Shown here: positions 11,611 through 21,523 of the stretch, one piece after another
How positions within the stretch are numbered: position 1 is the stretch's first letter
How the letters are laid out: each line of letters begins with the position of its first letter
Source of the DNA: Heliocybe sulcata
Lineage: Eukaryota; Basidiomycota; Agaricomycetes; Gloeophyllales; Gloeophyllaceae
Assembly: GCA_004369045.1 (NCBI GenBank)
Contig: ML213537.1
Location: forward strand, 113,003-177,002
Direction: 5' to 3'
Length of the DNA: 64,000 nucleotides
Notes under the pieces: model-generated
What the model was told of the DNA's origin: nothing
The model's database searches: none
The model's input: only the letters and a program-made list of their open reading frames with translations
Program-made: the position numbers and the translations under genes

Positions 11611-14130
11611 CTACTCCGTCCTGGCGCGGGGCCGTAGCTGCCTTTCCGATCCTATATCCGTCGTAGACTCACCACGCGGACTCTTCGACGACGGCCCTTC
11701 AGACCCGTCACCTGATCCACCACTCTCTTGGTCCGGCTCGTAGACGTCGTCATCCCTGCTGCGCTTCCTAGTACCCCTCGTCTGCCTAGCGCCTAAGTCT
11801 TCCGACGGCGCTTGTACCATGTGCTTGCCATACACTTTGAGCACTATGTCATGGTTCACGGCGTACTCGTGGCATTCCGCGAGGACCGCACTAGCAATGC
11901 AATGCGGCTCGGCGTAACTTGCGATGTCCTCGATTTTGGACTTGCGCAGCATGTAACCTGTGAAAAGTGCACCAGAGAACCATTCCAGATCTTCCTGATA
12001 TGAGGCCACGCAATCAGGCAAGCCCTTCGAGAGCATTTTTCCGAGATAATCCATGTCTGCCAACACCTTCCGGCGTACGGTGAGGTCATTCTCCATGAAA
12101 ACGGTCTTCACAAGCCATCGCGAGACTCGTGTACCTTCAATGCGACCGAGCAGCGTCCACATAAGGAGCCAGAAAAATGATTCCAGGTCATGCTGAAAGT
12201 TGTGTATAACGTGATGCGTCCTGAGGGGGTGGGCCTTTTTCCCGAATCCGCGCTCAGGCAAAAAAAGATGCAGTTGGGAGGCTATCTCGATGGCCATGAA
12301 GTAGACCGTGCCCTAGCAGCATCGTCAGTAAAAGCAACAACAGCAAAGCCAGTGCTGATGACGAACTGTCTTCGGATCAGGCTGACCGCTACCCTGCGGG
12401 TTGAACTCTTTTGCGTACTCGAGATCCGACAGGATGCCCCGCTCTCCAGCACCGTACCAAAGCAAGTTACCGGAGCTGACGTCACGGTGAATCCATCCAA
12501 CGCAGTACATCAGCTGTACCGCTGGGATACCCGGGCTCAGCAGCGGACTAACAAGGTGGAGGAGACGCATACCTCTGAGGCAGTCGATCATCGCCTTCAG
12601 GACCGTCGCGAGGCTGGCCACATGGTGCAATGGCTCACAAACTTCATTATACACGACTCGATAGGGGCGCTTCGTCGCGAAGGCTCGTTCGGTACTGATA
12701 TTTGGTGTGGGCGAGGATGTGTTGATCGGGTGAGGAGAGCCATACGATCGAGACAAGTCGGCATACACAACGCGGGCCGGTCTCACGGACGCCCTCTCCT
12801 CTTCACAGAATGGGCTTCTCTTGGCATCGTCAGCCACTGCCTTACACGACGTGCCCTCCGAGTCCCACTCGATGGTGAGGAAATAGTTCTTGTACTTCTT
12901 GGTCGTAATAGCGTCTATGAGCGTCGTCTTCACATCCTCGTTCTTCATGGCCTGCAATTGGATAGGTTCCGGACCAGCACCTGACAGTCGGTCGGCTAAA
13001 GCATCGAATCGAGCGAATAATTTGGTCTGGATGCCCTTCTCAGTGTCAGCCTTCGACTCGAGCCACACATCCTTCAACACTTTCTCTGGTCCCAGTTCCG
13101 AGAGGTCGTTGAAATCCTTGACCTCCACCACTCGAAAGACGCGCGTCGCTCGAGTAGTCATGACCAACGCGCGATTCTCGATGATGCTCTGCACGGTCTT
13201 GAAATACTTCTTGCCAATCTTGTATACAAAACACGTATTGTTGCGCTTCTCGTCAAAGCAGCGTTGGACAGTTGAATCCAGGCCCAACTCCTGTTCCGAT
13301 GCGAACAACAATGATATGAGGATCTTCAAGATCGTCTCCACGTCCTGTGGCAATCACATCAATTGCATGTTCGCAGGTAGCGTCAATGCGGTCGTACGCA
13401 CATTAACGAAATTAACGGGTTCCGATCGGGCTGAATGCGATCGTGACCAGTACCAAGGCATAAACTGATCATCTTCGATGGTTATCTAATCCGCGGTGAG
13501 TGATGTCTCGCAATGCAGAAAAATTGATGAACGCACGCTGTACATATGAGTCCGTCTCACGTCGTCGTCCATGACGTGAATTGCAGCGCTCAAGACCTTT
13601 CGACGATTCTGGGGCTATTTGAGTCTCATATGCATTCGCACCGGGCTCAACGTACATCGTTAACCTCCTTCGCGGCATTTTTCACCTTATACTCGGCATT
13701 CACAAGCACATCCGCCGTCTGCACTTTCGTCGTCATGCGGAATCGATGGGCTTGGTTTCCGTGACGTTAGAAACGCATCCATCATGTGCGATGAGCCAGG
13801 GATTTGGGAATCAGTGGTGTTATGAGGCCGTTCCACATAGACGCATGTCGCCTCTCGACCCTCAACTGCCACGTTGCTGATGGCCTCGCACACCTCCGAG
13901 AGGAAATTGTATGCTGACGACTCGATGACGCCGGATTGGGAAGGTGGCGCCTGGCAGGCCTCCCACAAATTCTTATTGTTGGCGTCTTCGATGACGAGGC
14001 GTTTATCTTTTAGAACCTTTAAACAATCCTGCACGGCGCTGTCCGACGGCACGAATGGAAGGTAGTGCTCCTGGAAACGCTGAGATGGGACTGTCACCAC
14101 CTCGTCCTGCATTGCCGTCGCCGCATGCAC
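11611..14130 (-). pseudogene. FunK1-B, fungal-type protein kinase with one apparent frameshift
   Basis: Exons in coding order: 14130-13656, 13608-13537, 13485-13402, 13344-12573, 12521-12367, 12312-11611, about 753 codons. Exon 1 holds the N-terminal region with QRFQEHYLPFVP. Exons 4-6 hold the kinase domain, including VVYNEVCEP, IHRDVSSGN, LSDLEYAKEF and the ESFFWLLMW helix of the C-lobe, then a basic, Ser-rich tail. All splice sites are GT-AG and phases agree in exons 2-6. Exon 1, however, is 475 nt, one base out of phase: the frame must change near 13690-13770 to reach the conserved VLVNAEY end of the exon, and no intron can be drawn that repairs it. It is either a very young pseudogene or a single-base assembly error. 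It is the most diverged of the full-length copies. Confidence 0.72.
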
Positions 14131-14637
14131 CCGTCCACTTGGAACGTCCGAACGAGCCGAGTGACGAATCGAACGCGGAGTATCGCTGTTGTTAGGTGTG
14201 GATAGTCAGAGGAGCAAGTAGCACACAGCGTCTGGAAAAGAGGCTTGCCTGACTGTCGGCGGCGGTGGTTGAGGTTCGGGAGTTTCGTGTCGGTTACTAT
14301 ACTAGAATGAGGACATCCGCTCATGAGCATGGCCAATCCCTCACCTCGACTTCATGTTCTCGTAACTTTTTGAACGCGTCGCCATCGAGCCACCACACGA
14401 AGAGTGCTATGGAAGATGTTGGCGGACTGGGATGGACGATGTTGGCAGACAGAGATGGACGACGGCGTGGGGAACGCGCGTTAGGGGCACGTGATACTTT
14501 AGGGCAAGCTCAGACGTGGACAGCTCGGCACTTGAAGCTTTGAAGCTTCGATGACCACCAATCCTTGGTGGATAATATAAACCAGCGGTGAGTCCCCACT
14601 TGCACTCTCTTACCATCTGCTGACCAGGTTCACGCAG
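14131..14637. other. Intergenic, upstream of FunK1-B and of the Cys-rich frame
   Basis: No gene recognised. A TATA-like element (AATATAAA) lies at about 14574-14581 on the plus strand and could serve the Cys-rich frame that follows. Confidence 0.35.
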
Positions 14638-15710
14638 TGTGCAGCATGCATTGCATGTAATCGTCGCTGCCAGATCAGCCGAAAGGCAAAGCCACTGACC
14701 TCCTGCATCTCGTGCCGAAGGCAAAAGCACCGCTGCACGCTCTCTATTGGACGAGTTACAAACGCGACGCGATACGCAACTGCCGAAAGGACAGTCAAGC
14801 CCAGTCCAGCGGAGCAAACAGTGCCGCCTCTTCCACAGAGTCGTGCAACGCGTTCCGATGTTCGCGACGAGATGGAGTCCTCTCAGCTTAATCCCATAAT
14901 ACAGTCCGGAACCCACAAGAGCGCCCCGCCGCCTCTTCGAGAACGTGCGGTTCAGTTCTCTCAGCTTAATCCGATAACGCAGTCCGGAACGCACAAGAGT
15001 GCGCCGCCGCCTCTTCAAGAACGCGCGGCATCCTCCAATGCAATGCATGCGAGCCATTCGACAACCACCGCACTTGGCAAACGTCGTGCAGCGTCACCTA
15101 CTGAACCACGCTCATCAAAAGTGCCTCGAACGGATCTCTTCGGTAAGCCCTGACCGGTGACCTGCTGCGCCCGCTGTAGCCACTTTATATTGCTCCTAGT
15201 ACCGACACTCGTATCCATGTATGGGACCCAAATATACGGCTCCGTCACCTCTCGTGTTGCTCTCCACAACGAAGATGCGAAGCACGCGCTCGATGGAAAC
15301 ATCATTTTGGAGATCTCTCCGGAGAGTAAGGACCGCATACCTATCTGTGTTAGTAACCAGTTCGCTGATGCCGTGATGCAGCCCGCTTATCATTGTTCGA
15401 GACGCGCATTGCGCTCTACGAGTGGCGCATTTCACTCATGGAGCGCTGTTTAATCGAGCTCATGGTCGCACGTGACGCGAACAGCGAGCTCCTCACAGAC
15501 TTGATCAACCAGTTCGTGGCGATGCAAGCATGCCTCCAGTGCACCAAGCGGGACCTGCTCGCCCTCCGTGAAGAAGCCGTGGCTCCCATAGATTGGGCCT
15601 CTTTAGAGTCACTCTGGGATGCATTCCGCGAGTTCCGACGTCATCTGCGTCCCATTGAGCGCAAGATGGAGCGGAAAGGCTCGGCTGCGCTGCCTGCAAC
15701 CACCATGTAA
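14638..15710 (+). CDS. Unrecognised Cys-rich, helical protein (incomplete model)
   Basis: A frame open from 14638 to 15142 starts with two Cys clusters: C-x2-C-x2-C-x4-C and, about 20 residues on, C-x2-C-x6-C in a basic context (SCISCRRQKHRC). This looks like a half or altered fungal zinc cluster. A 23-residue unit (SQLNPI... to ERA) is repeated at 14881-14949 and 14959-15027. The exon ends in a good GTAAGC donor in phase 1. A plausible later exon from about 15404 to the TAA at 15708-15710 encodes a Leu/Arg/Glu-rich helical segment. No ATG is found in frame upstream of the Cys clusters, so the first exon is missing, unrecognised, or the gene is broken. I do not know its function; DNA binding is only a guess from the Cys spacing. 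Confidence 0.35.
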
Positions 15711-15911
15711 GCTCGCAAACACGGATGGCGACTGCTCACTGCCATGCTGCGACACCGTGAGTGGACGGGCGCAAGGAGACAGGAGATATTCACTATTTCA
15801 TGATGGTCCTAGTAAGTATAACAAGACAGTCATATATAGTAAAATCTGCACCCGAAAATGAGCGACGCTTATAATCCGTGCTGGTACGGGGCTGTAAGTG
15901 CCTTTATGACC

Positions 15912-18476
15912 CTACATCCGTCGTGGACTCGCTACGCCGACATTTTGACGACGGCTCTTGACAGTTGTCGCCGAGCAACCACTCTCGTTGTCCGGGTCGT
16001 AGGAGTCGTCATCCCTGCCGCGTTTCTTGACAACCCGTCTTGCCTGCGTAGCCGGTTGAGACGCTGCGTCTTTCGGCAGCGCTTCCTCGCGCGGTTGGTC
16101 TTTGTGAAGCACATTGAGCGCTATGTCATCGTCCATGGCAAGCTTACGGCACGCATCGAGTATCCTGCTGCCCAGGGAAAGTGGGTCAGCGTAACTCGCG
16201 AGGAGTTCGATCTTGTACCCGCGCGCCACACTACCAGAGCGTAGGACATGACAGAAATACACGAGCTGCTCCAGATAAGGTGTTAAAAGCAGGTCCTTGC
16301 AGAGCTGGTCGTCGAGATAACCCGGGTTAACTATCACGTTTCGACGTGCATTGAGGTCATTCCGCTTGAAGAGGGCCAATTCAAACTGCTGCGAGCTTGG
16401 TGTACCTGGAGTGCGAGCGAGCAGCGTCCACAGGAGGAGCCAGAAGAATGATTCCAAGTCGTGCTGAAAGTGGTGTATGACTTGATGATATTCTTCTTGC
16501 GCCTTAGGCCGCATTCTGATGTCGGAGGCAGGTATATAAATATGACTTTGGGTCGCGATCTCGACGGCTATGAAGTATGCCGTGCCCTAGCAGCATCATC
16601 AGCAAAAACAGCAATAGGCAGAGCGAGAGTTGATGACGAACTATCTTCGGATCAGGGTGTCTGCTACGTTGGGGGTTGAATTCCTTGGCATACTCGAGAT
16701 CCGATAGGATGCCTCGCTTCTCAGCACCGTACCAGAGCAAGTTGCCACAGCTCACGTCACGATGAATCCATCCAATGCAATACATCAGCTGTATGGCTAG
16801 GGTACCCCATCTCAGCGGCGCGTCACTGAGGTATAGAAGAGATACATACCTGCGAGGCAGTCGATCATCGCGTTCAGGACCATCGCGAGGCTGGTCACTT
16901 CGTGCACTGGCTCACAAACTTCTGCGTATACGACTCGATACGGCCGCTTCGTCGCGAAGCCTCGAGCTGCGCGCACAACAGGTGCCGCCGAGGGCGCACT
17001 GACCAGGTGAGGAGAGTGATAGGAACGAGAAAACCCGGCATAGAGAACACGAGCCGGCACCTCAGGGGCTCTCTCCTCACAGAACGGCGTTCGCTCCACA
17101 CCGTCGGCCACTGACTTGCATAAACCACCCTCCGAGTCGCACTCGATGGTGAGGAAGTAGTCCTTGTACTTCTTGGTTGTAATAGCATTTACCAGCGTCT
17201 CCTTCAAGTCACTGTCCGTTGCGTCCGGATCACTCTCCTTCGTCTCCTTCTCACTATCGGCGATGGCCTGCAACTGGGGACATAGCGAACCAGTAAGCCG
17301 CAGTTCTTCGGCTAAAGCATCGAATCGAGCGAATAGTTTGGTCTGGATGCCCTTCTCCGTGTCAGCCGTCGACTCGAGCCAGGCTTCCCTCAATACTTTG
17401 ACTGGTCCTTTCTCTGTGAGCGCGTCGAAGCTCTCGACCTCCACTGCTCGAAACACGCGTGTCGCGCGACCAGCCACAGCCAACGGGCGGTGCGCAGAGA
17501 GGCACTCCAGGGTCATGAAATATCTCTGGCCGACTTTGTAAACGAAACAATCTCGTTTACGTTTCGCGTCAAAGCGATGGCGGACAGTAGGATCGAGCCC
17601 GAGTTCTTGTTCCGATGCGAACAGAAGGGATAAGATGATTCGTAGAACCATCTTCAAATCCTGCAGAACACTCCGTCAGTGCTGCACTAGATTCTGAGGG
17701 TGGGGAGTCGTACGGGCCTTGACAAAGTTAATGGGATGAGATCGTGCAGAATGCGATCGCGACCAATACCAGACAATAAACTGATCGTCCTCGATGGTCA
17801 TCTGATCCGCGCATGAATATTTATTGTGCAGCTAGCAGATTCAACGCACACTGTACATATGAGTACGCCGCAGGTCCTCGTTCATGCAGCGCATCACACT
17901 CGTTAATACTTTCAGACGGCTCTGCAGGTATTTAGTGGTGTGAATATCCGCGCACAAAATTGAACGTACGTGGTTGACACTGTCCGCGTTGTTCTGCAGC
18001 TGGTATGAAGCGTTCACGATCACATTCGCGGGACGTATGGGCTCGGTGGTCGAGCCTGACTGGAGCGGCACGAAGAAAGTATCGACGTTCTGCGGGGAGC
18101 CTGGTGTTTCGGAGACCTGGGCGTCAACCGGTTGCTGAATATATGCGCATGCCGCTTGCCGTCTGTTGATTGTCAGAGTGCTGAGAACTCTGTAGATATC
18201 CTCGAGGGGTTGGTACGCTGTCACCGCGTCAGATGCGACCTTGGACGGTCGGTCGGGATACGATGTCCAGGAGTACTGCGAGAGTCCATCATGGCATTTT
18301 TCCACAACAAGACCCTCAGATATTAGCCTCTGGAGACAGTCTTCCATACTGGCCTCTGTCGGGACGAACGGGAGGTAGTGCTCGAGGAAGCGCTGAGTGG
18401 GTACAGCTACGAGCTCCCTCTGCATTGCGCTCGCTTGGGCTTGAGCGTATTCAGGAGTGTCTGCACATGCCGACAT
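15912..18476 (-). CDS. FunK1-C, fungal-type protein kinase, the only copy with an unbroken frame
   Basis: Exons in coding order: 18476-17970, 17921-17850, 17801-17718, 17660-16850, 16796-16642, 16586-15912, giving 767 aa, normal for FunK1. The N-terminal part has QRFLEHYLPFVP. The catalytic loop IHRDVSCGN places HRD at 503-505. DLE at 524-526 replaces DFG, as usual for this family, and the C-lobe helix ESFFWLLLW follows. The end is a Lys/Arg/Ser-rich tail suggestive of a nuclear protein. FunK1 kinases are expanded in mushroom-forming fungi; targets are unknown. One oddity: intron 3 begins GCCCGT, which is neither GT nor the GCAAGT of accepted GC-AG introns, so splicing may be weak. The nuclease pseudogene 2 lies about 320 bp upstream on the same strand. 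Confidence 0.78.
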
Positions 18477-18795
18477 TAAGTAAAACCAGACGAAGGCGGT
18501 ATCAGGATGGAGGCAGTACAGGGCAGTACCCCCTATATGTGGCTAATGTGGCGGTATGGAAGATTGCACGTGCCGAATTCAGGGCAGGCTTAGACGCGTC
18601 TCGGTGGTATGTTCACCGTCGATTCAGCGGAAACGCTGCTAGTCGTCGTCTGGCAACCTCGATACATACAAATGTACAAAGGAGCATGGACACGCTGTGA
18701 GGGGGACATGGGAAGTAGATCTGAGACACGTAGGCGGTATTGCGCAGGCGGTGCAGTTCTACTGTATACCTCCCCGACGCCGAGAGTATGAAGGC

Positions 18796-19708
18796 TCAAG
18801 CATGCCCGACCGACTCGACTTCATGCCACTCTCCAAGCTCCTCCCATTCCAGCTCCTCCATCCGCTTCTTCCGGGTGTCAACGATGCCATCGTCACAGTC
18901 GTCGTACAGACTGCGCGAGATGAGCGTGGCGTTCGGCACGAAGACGCGGCTGCCGACGTCAATGTCGCCTGACAGCGAGTAGCCCTCCAGTCCCCTCTTC
19001 GTGCGGAAATAATGGCTGGCGGTTTCGGTCCAGTTTCCATGCAGCTCCCGCCGTGCAAGTCCTCCATTTTGATACTCGTCGCCGTCGTTGGTGCAGCCAC
19101 CGAACCCCGGCATGCAGTACGCGATGTTACCATAGTTGGTGACCGTGACCTGGAATTGGGACGCGGACGCCTTTCTCAGCTTCTAGTAGAAGCTGGACAA
19201 GGAGCCTCCCTGGCCTGGACGCAGTGCAGGTCAGAATAGTCACCTCACAAGAAAGTAGCAAACGTACTCCTGCATTCAGCGAGGGACACACAGCTGTGCC
19301 AAGAAGCGTCAGCCTTCTATGCGGACTAGCTTGCACGTCGTACGTACCGGGTCACAGCGTTTCCTCCGCCTTGGCTGGTAGAAGCGAACGGGTACTCGTC
19401 GCAGGTGGTACGCCCATCTGTACGCCCGTTGCAGCGGTTCCTCCTCGTGCAGCCAGCAGCATTACGGCGTCCCCTTTTCACAGTAGCCGATGGGTCGTCA
19501 AAGTCGAGTACGCCGGGGAGCTGCCTGCAGTTCACAGCAAAGCACATGTTCTTGCACGTCTCTGCGGTAAGACAGCATCAGCATTCCTCCGTCATTAAAA
19601 TGGCCTAGAGAGGTTGTGCGCACCCGGGATGGCGGTGCAATCGAACGCGATGTTCTGGGACTGGGCGAGCGCAACGCCGGCGAGCAATAACCAGGAAAAG
19701 GTCTTCAT
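18796..19708 (-). pseudogene. NucA/NucB-type secreted deoxyribonuclease, copy 2, one nonsense codon
   Basis: Exons in coding order: 19708-19624, 19561-19348, 19293-19268, 19214-18796. Together they make 247 codons with correct GT-AG sites and phases. A signal peptide (residues 1-16, ending LAQ) precedes a Cys-rich domain. CDEYPFAST lies at 82-90 and a canonical-like ECRSQGG segment, in which Cys replaces the usual Asn, lies near residue 110. A second conserved half has CMPGFGGC and a long acidic C-terminus. In NucA/NucB nucleases the DEYPF acidic pair is part of the active site; the enzyme would cut DNA outside the cell. Codon 119 is TAG (19185-19183) where copy 1 has CAG, a single C-to-T change. 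Otherwise the frame is clean, so the gene is very recently dead, read through, or miscalled at one base. Confidence 0.78.
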
Positions 19709-20421
19709 TGTCGTGGTTACACGTACGAGGATGATTTCGTTGGATGAGGAGCAGAAGGGGAGCATGCCTGGCTTTTATATGCTCTTGACGCTCCGGTCGA
19801 TGGAAAAGACCGTCTGCCATGTCCGAGCGACTCGCAGATGCAATGAGTGCTGAACAAACAATGGAGATAGTCGAGCACAGACATAGTCGTGTGCAGGCAG
19901 AGCGTATCCTCCGAGCCAGCCCTAGATGTTCATCCTTGGAGGACGCATCAAAACGGCGAAAACCCGACCGCATCTAGCATGCCGTAGTTGCTATCGCGAG
20001 CTGAGACAAAGAATTAGGAAGCACTAGAAGAGGTATGTCCTCCGCCTTCCCAGGAGTGTGTAGTCCTCGTCGTACTACATAGGCGCTGCACTAGGGCATG
20101 CATTTGATCAGCTGATGCAATGAGTGAAGGTTGAAACACGCACCGAAGCGTCCTTCAACACGTCGTGTGCGGGGATGTGGAGCAACTGTGGATACAGCCG
20201 CGAGTAGTAGGCCTGCATTAATACTAGTCTTACATGCACAGCCTCAGGCGTCGATACTTCAATAACGCCGAACATCACTGATCTGGGGGCTCTACACTGC
20301 TTGGGAAGACCGACCCCGAGGCAAAGCGTTCCTTCAGCCTTCTCTCGTCCCTACCACCTCCGGTAAGCGTTCCTCGTACCTTGCGCCTCGACCAGGAGTC
20401 TGAGCGCACCCAGAGCCGTCC
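19709..20421. other. Intergenic, promoter side of the nuclease gene
   Basis: No gene recognised. The minus-strand frame 19605-19973 is mainly the antisense of, or overlaps, the nuclease 5' end. AT-rich tracts lie near 19775-19785 (TTTTATATGC on plus, a TATA-like element for the minus-strand nuclease). Confidence 0.4.
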
Positions 20422-20895
20422 ATGCCATACTATCCAGTACACGTCTACATCCCGTTCGATGGCGTCGCCGACCAAGTGAAGCAAGGGATCATCGATGCCC
20501 TCAACAAACCCAACCAGGAATTCGCTTTCGAACAGCCACCGATAGCCATCGCGCCAGCGCTCGACGCGTCGGCAGTGGCCGAAGGATCGATTCCCAACCA
20601 TTCCGACATCGAGCTAAAGCAAGCCATACAGAAAGAGCTCGAATACGGCCAGGAATCCGGACGCGGCACTGCGTTCTTCATCTGGGCGGAAGGCTCAGCG
20701 CTGCAGCCATCCGACCCGACCGTGCGAGTGATGCACGTGTGGCCGCCAGAGAGACAGGGAGGGCAGGTGCAGGTGCAGGAGGTACGAGCGGAGCTCAGCC
20801 AAGTGGCTGGCATTGTCAACTGTGTCGAGTCCGGGAACCAAAGCTTCGAAGAGTGTCAAGAGTGGGCAGGAGATGATGGCGTGGTTAGGGCCTAA
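20422..20895 (+). CDS. Unrecognised acidic protein, 157 aa, single exon
   Basis: A single ATG-to-TAA frame whose composition looks coding: it opens YYPVHVYIPFDGV, is rich in Glu, Gln and Val and has no low-complexity run. It has no signal peptide or membrane segment and no motif I recognise. It alternates hydrophobic strands with helices (for example IKQ/AIQKELEYG, FFIWAEG, VRVMHVWPPE), which would suit a small cytosolic alpha/beta protein. It lies between the nuclease pseudogene and a TatD remnant, head-on to both, and has no counterpart in the left arm of the duplication. The antisense frame 20445-20819 is Cys/Ser-rich and less plausible. Confidence 0.5.
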   Translation: MPYYPVHVYIPFDGVADQVKQGIIDALNKPNQEFAFEQPPIAIAPALDASAVAEGSIPNHSDIELKQAIQKELEYGQESGRGTAFFIWAEGSALQPSDPTVRVMHVWPPERQGGQVQVQEVRAELSQVAGIVNCVESGNQSFEECQEWAGDDGVVRA

Positions 20896-20969
20896 CGGAC
20901 GAAAAGATTGCCCAGATTGACTAGGGCACAAGTACTGGTAATGTATGTAGCCAGTACGTGTTATACACC

Positions 20970-21400
20970 TGGAATTGACACCGAGGCCTTGAGCTCGTGG
21001 TTGAGTGACGGGATTCGTGTTCATGTCACTATGATCAAGCTTACAGGCGTGCTTCTGTGCAAAATCTGTTGTATTGTCAGTTCGACACCAAGATCTGTAA
21101 AACCGCACGCACGCACCCATTACAAGCCAATACTCAGTATGCAGCCCATCCTGGTGGGTCTCCCATTCTCCTGGTTCAGTGCAGACTGCGCTAGTCCCTT
21201 CCACACCTTCTGCGCGGGTGCTTCACACGAGACGTCCACCTCGACCCCTCCCTTTCGGACAGAACAGCTGCAAAATCAATGACGCTAGCATACCAACCTT
21301 CCGGCAGCTTTGCTGGTAGGCGGCGAGAGTCGATTCCAGGTGAGCTGGGGTGTCCATGGTTTCGGTTCGACCTCGAATGTGCAAGTGAATGAAAGCGATG
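20970..21400 (-). pseudogene. TatD 5' remnant (second fragment)
   Basis: Reading from 21400 down, the sequence follows TatD exon 1 and intron 1. The metal motif VDTHTHL has become MDTPAHL, the stretch YxxREGRYAS is still legible with frameshifts, and the last part of exon 1 (TEYWLVMG) keeps its GTGCGT donor. Homology fades around 20970 near the micro-exon and intron 2. It lies just upstream of FunK1-D in the opposite direction and is separate from the TatD 3' remnant at 24.4 kb. Confidence 0.65.
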
Positions 21401-21523
21401 CATATGTTTTCTACGAATGTGTCACGTGCATCCTTATCGTGGCGCCACATTCGCCACACTTCGCCACATACAAGGGGTACTGCTTTTCTCCATCCTGATA
21501 CCGCCTTCGCCTGGTTTTACTTG

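Noticed and set aside
12190-12984. 264-codon plus-strand frame
   Set aside because: Antisense to FunK1-B exons 4-6, which show clear kinase motifs on the minus strand.
13690-13800. Intron that would repair the FunK1-B frame slip
   Set aside because: Available GT sites are in phase 2, while the required re-entry is phase 0; sister copies have no intron there.
21355-21385. tRNA B-box-like GGTTCGA
   Set aside because: No matching A box or cloverleaf can be drawn; it lies in a TatD remnant.
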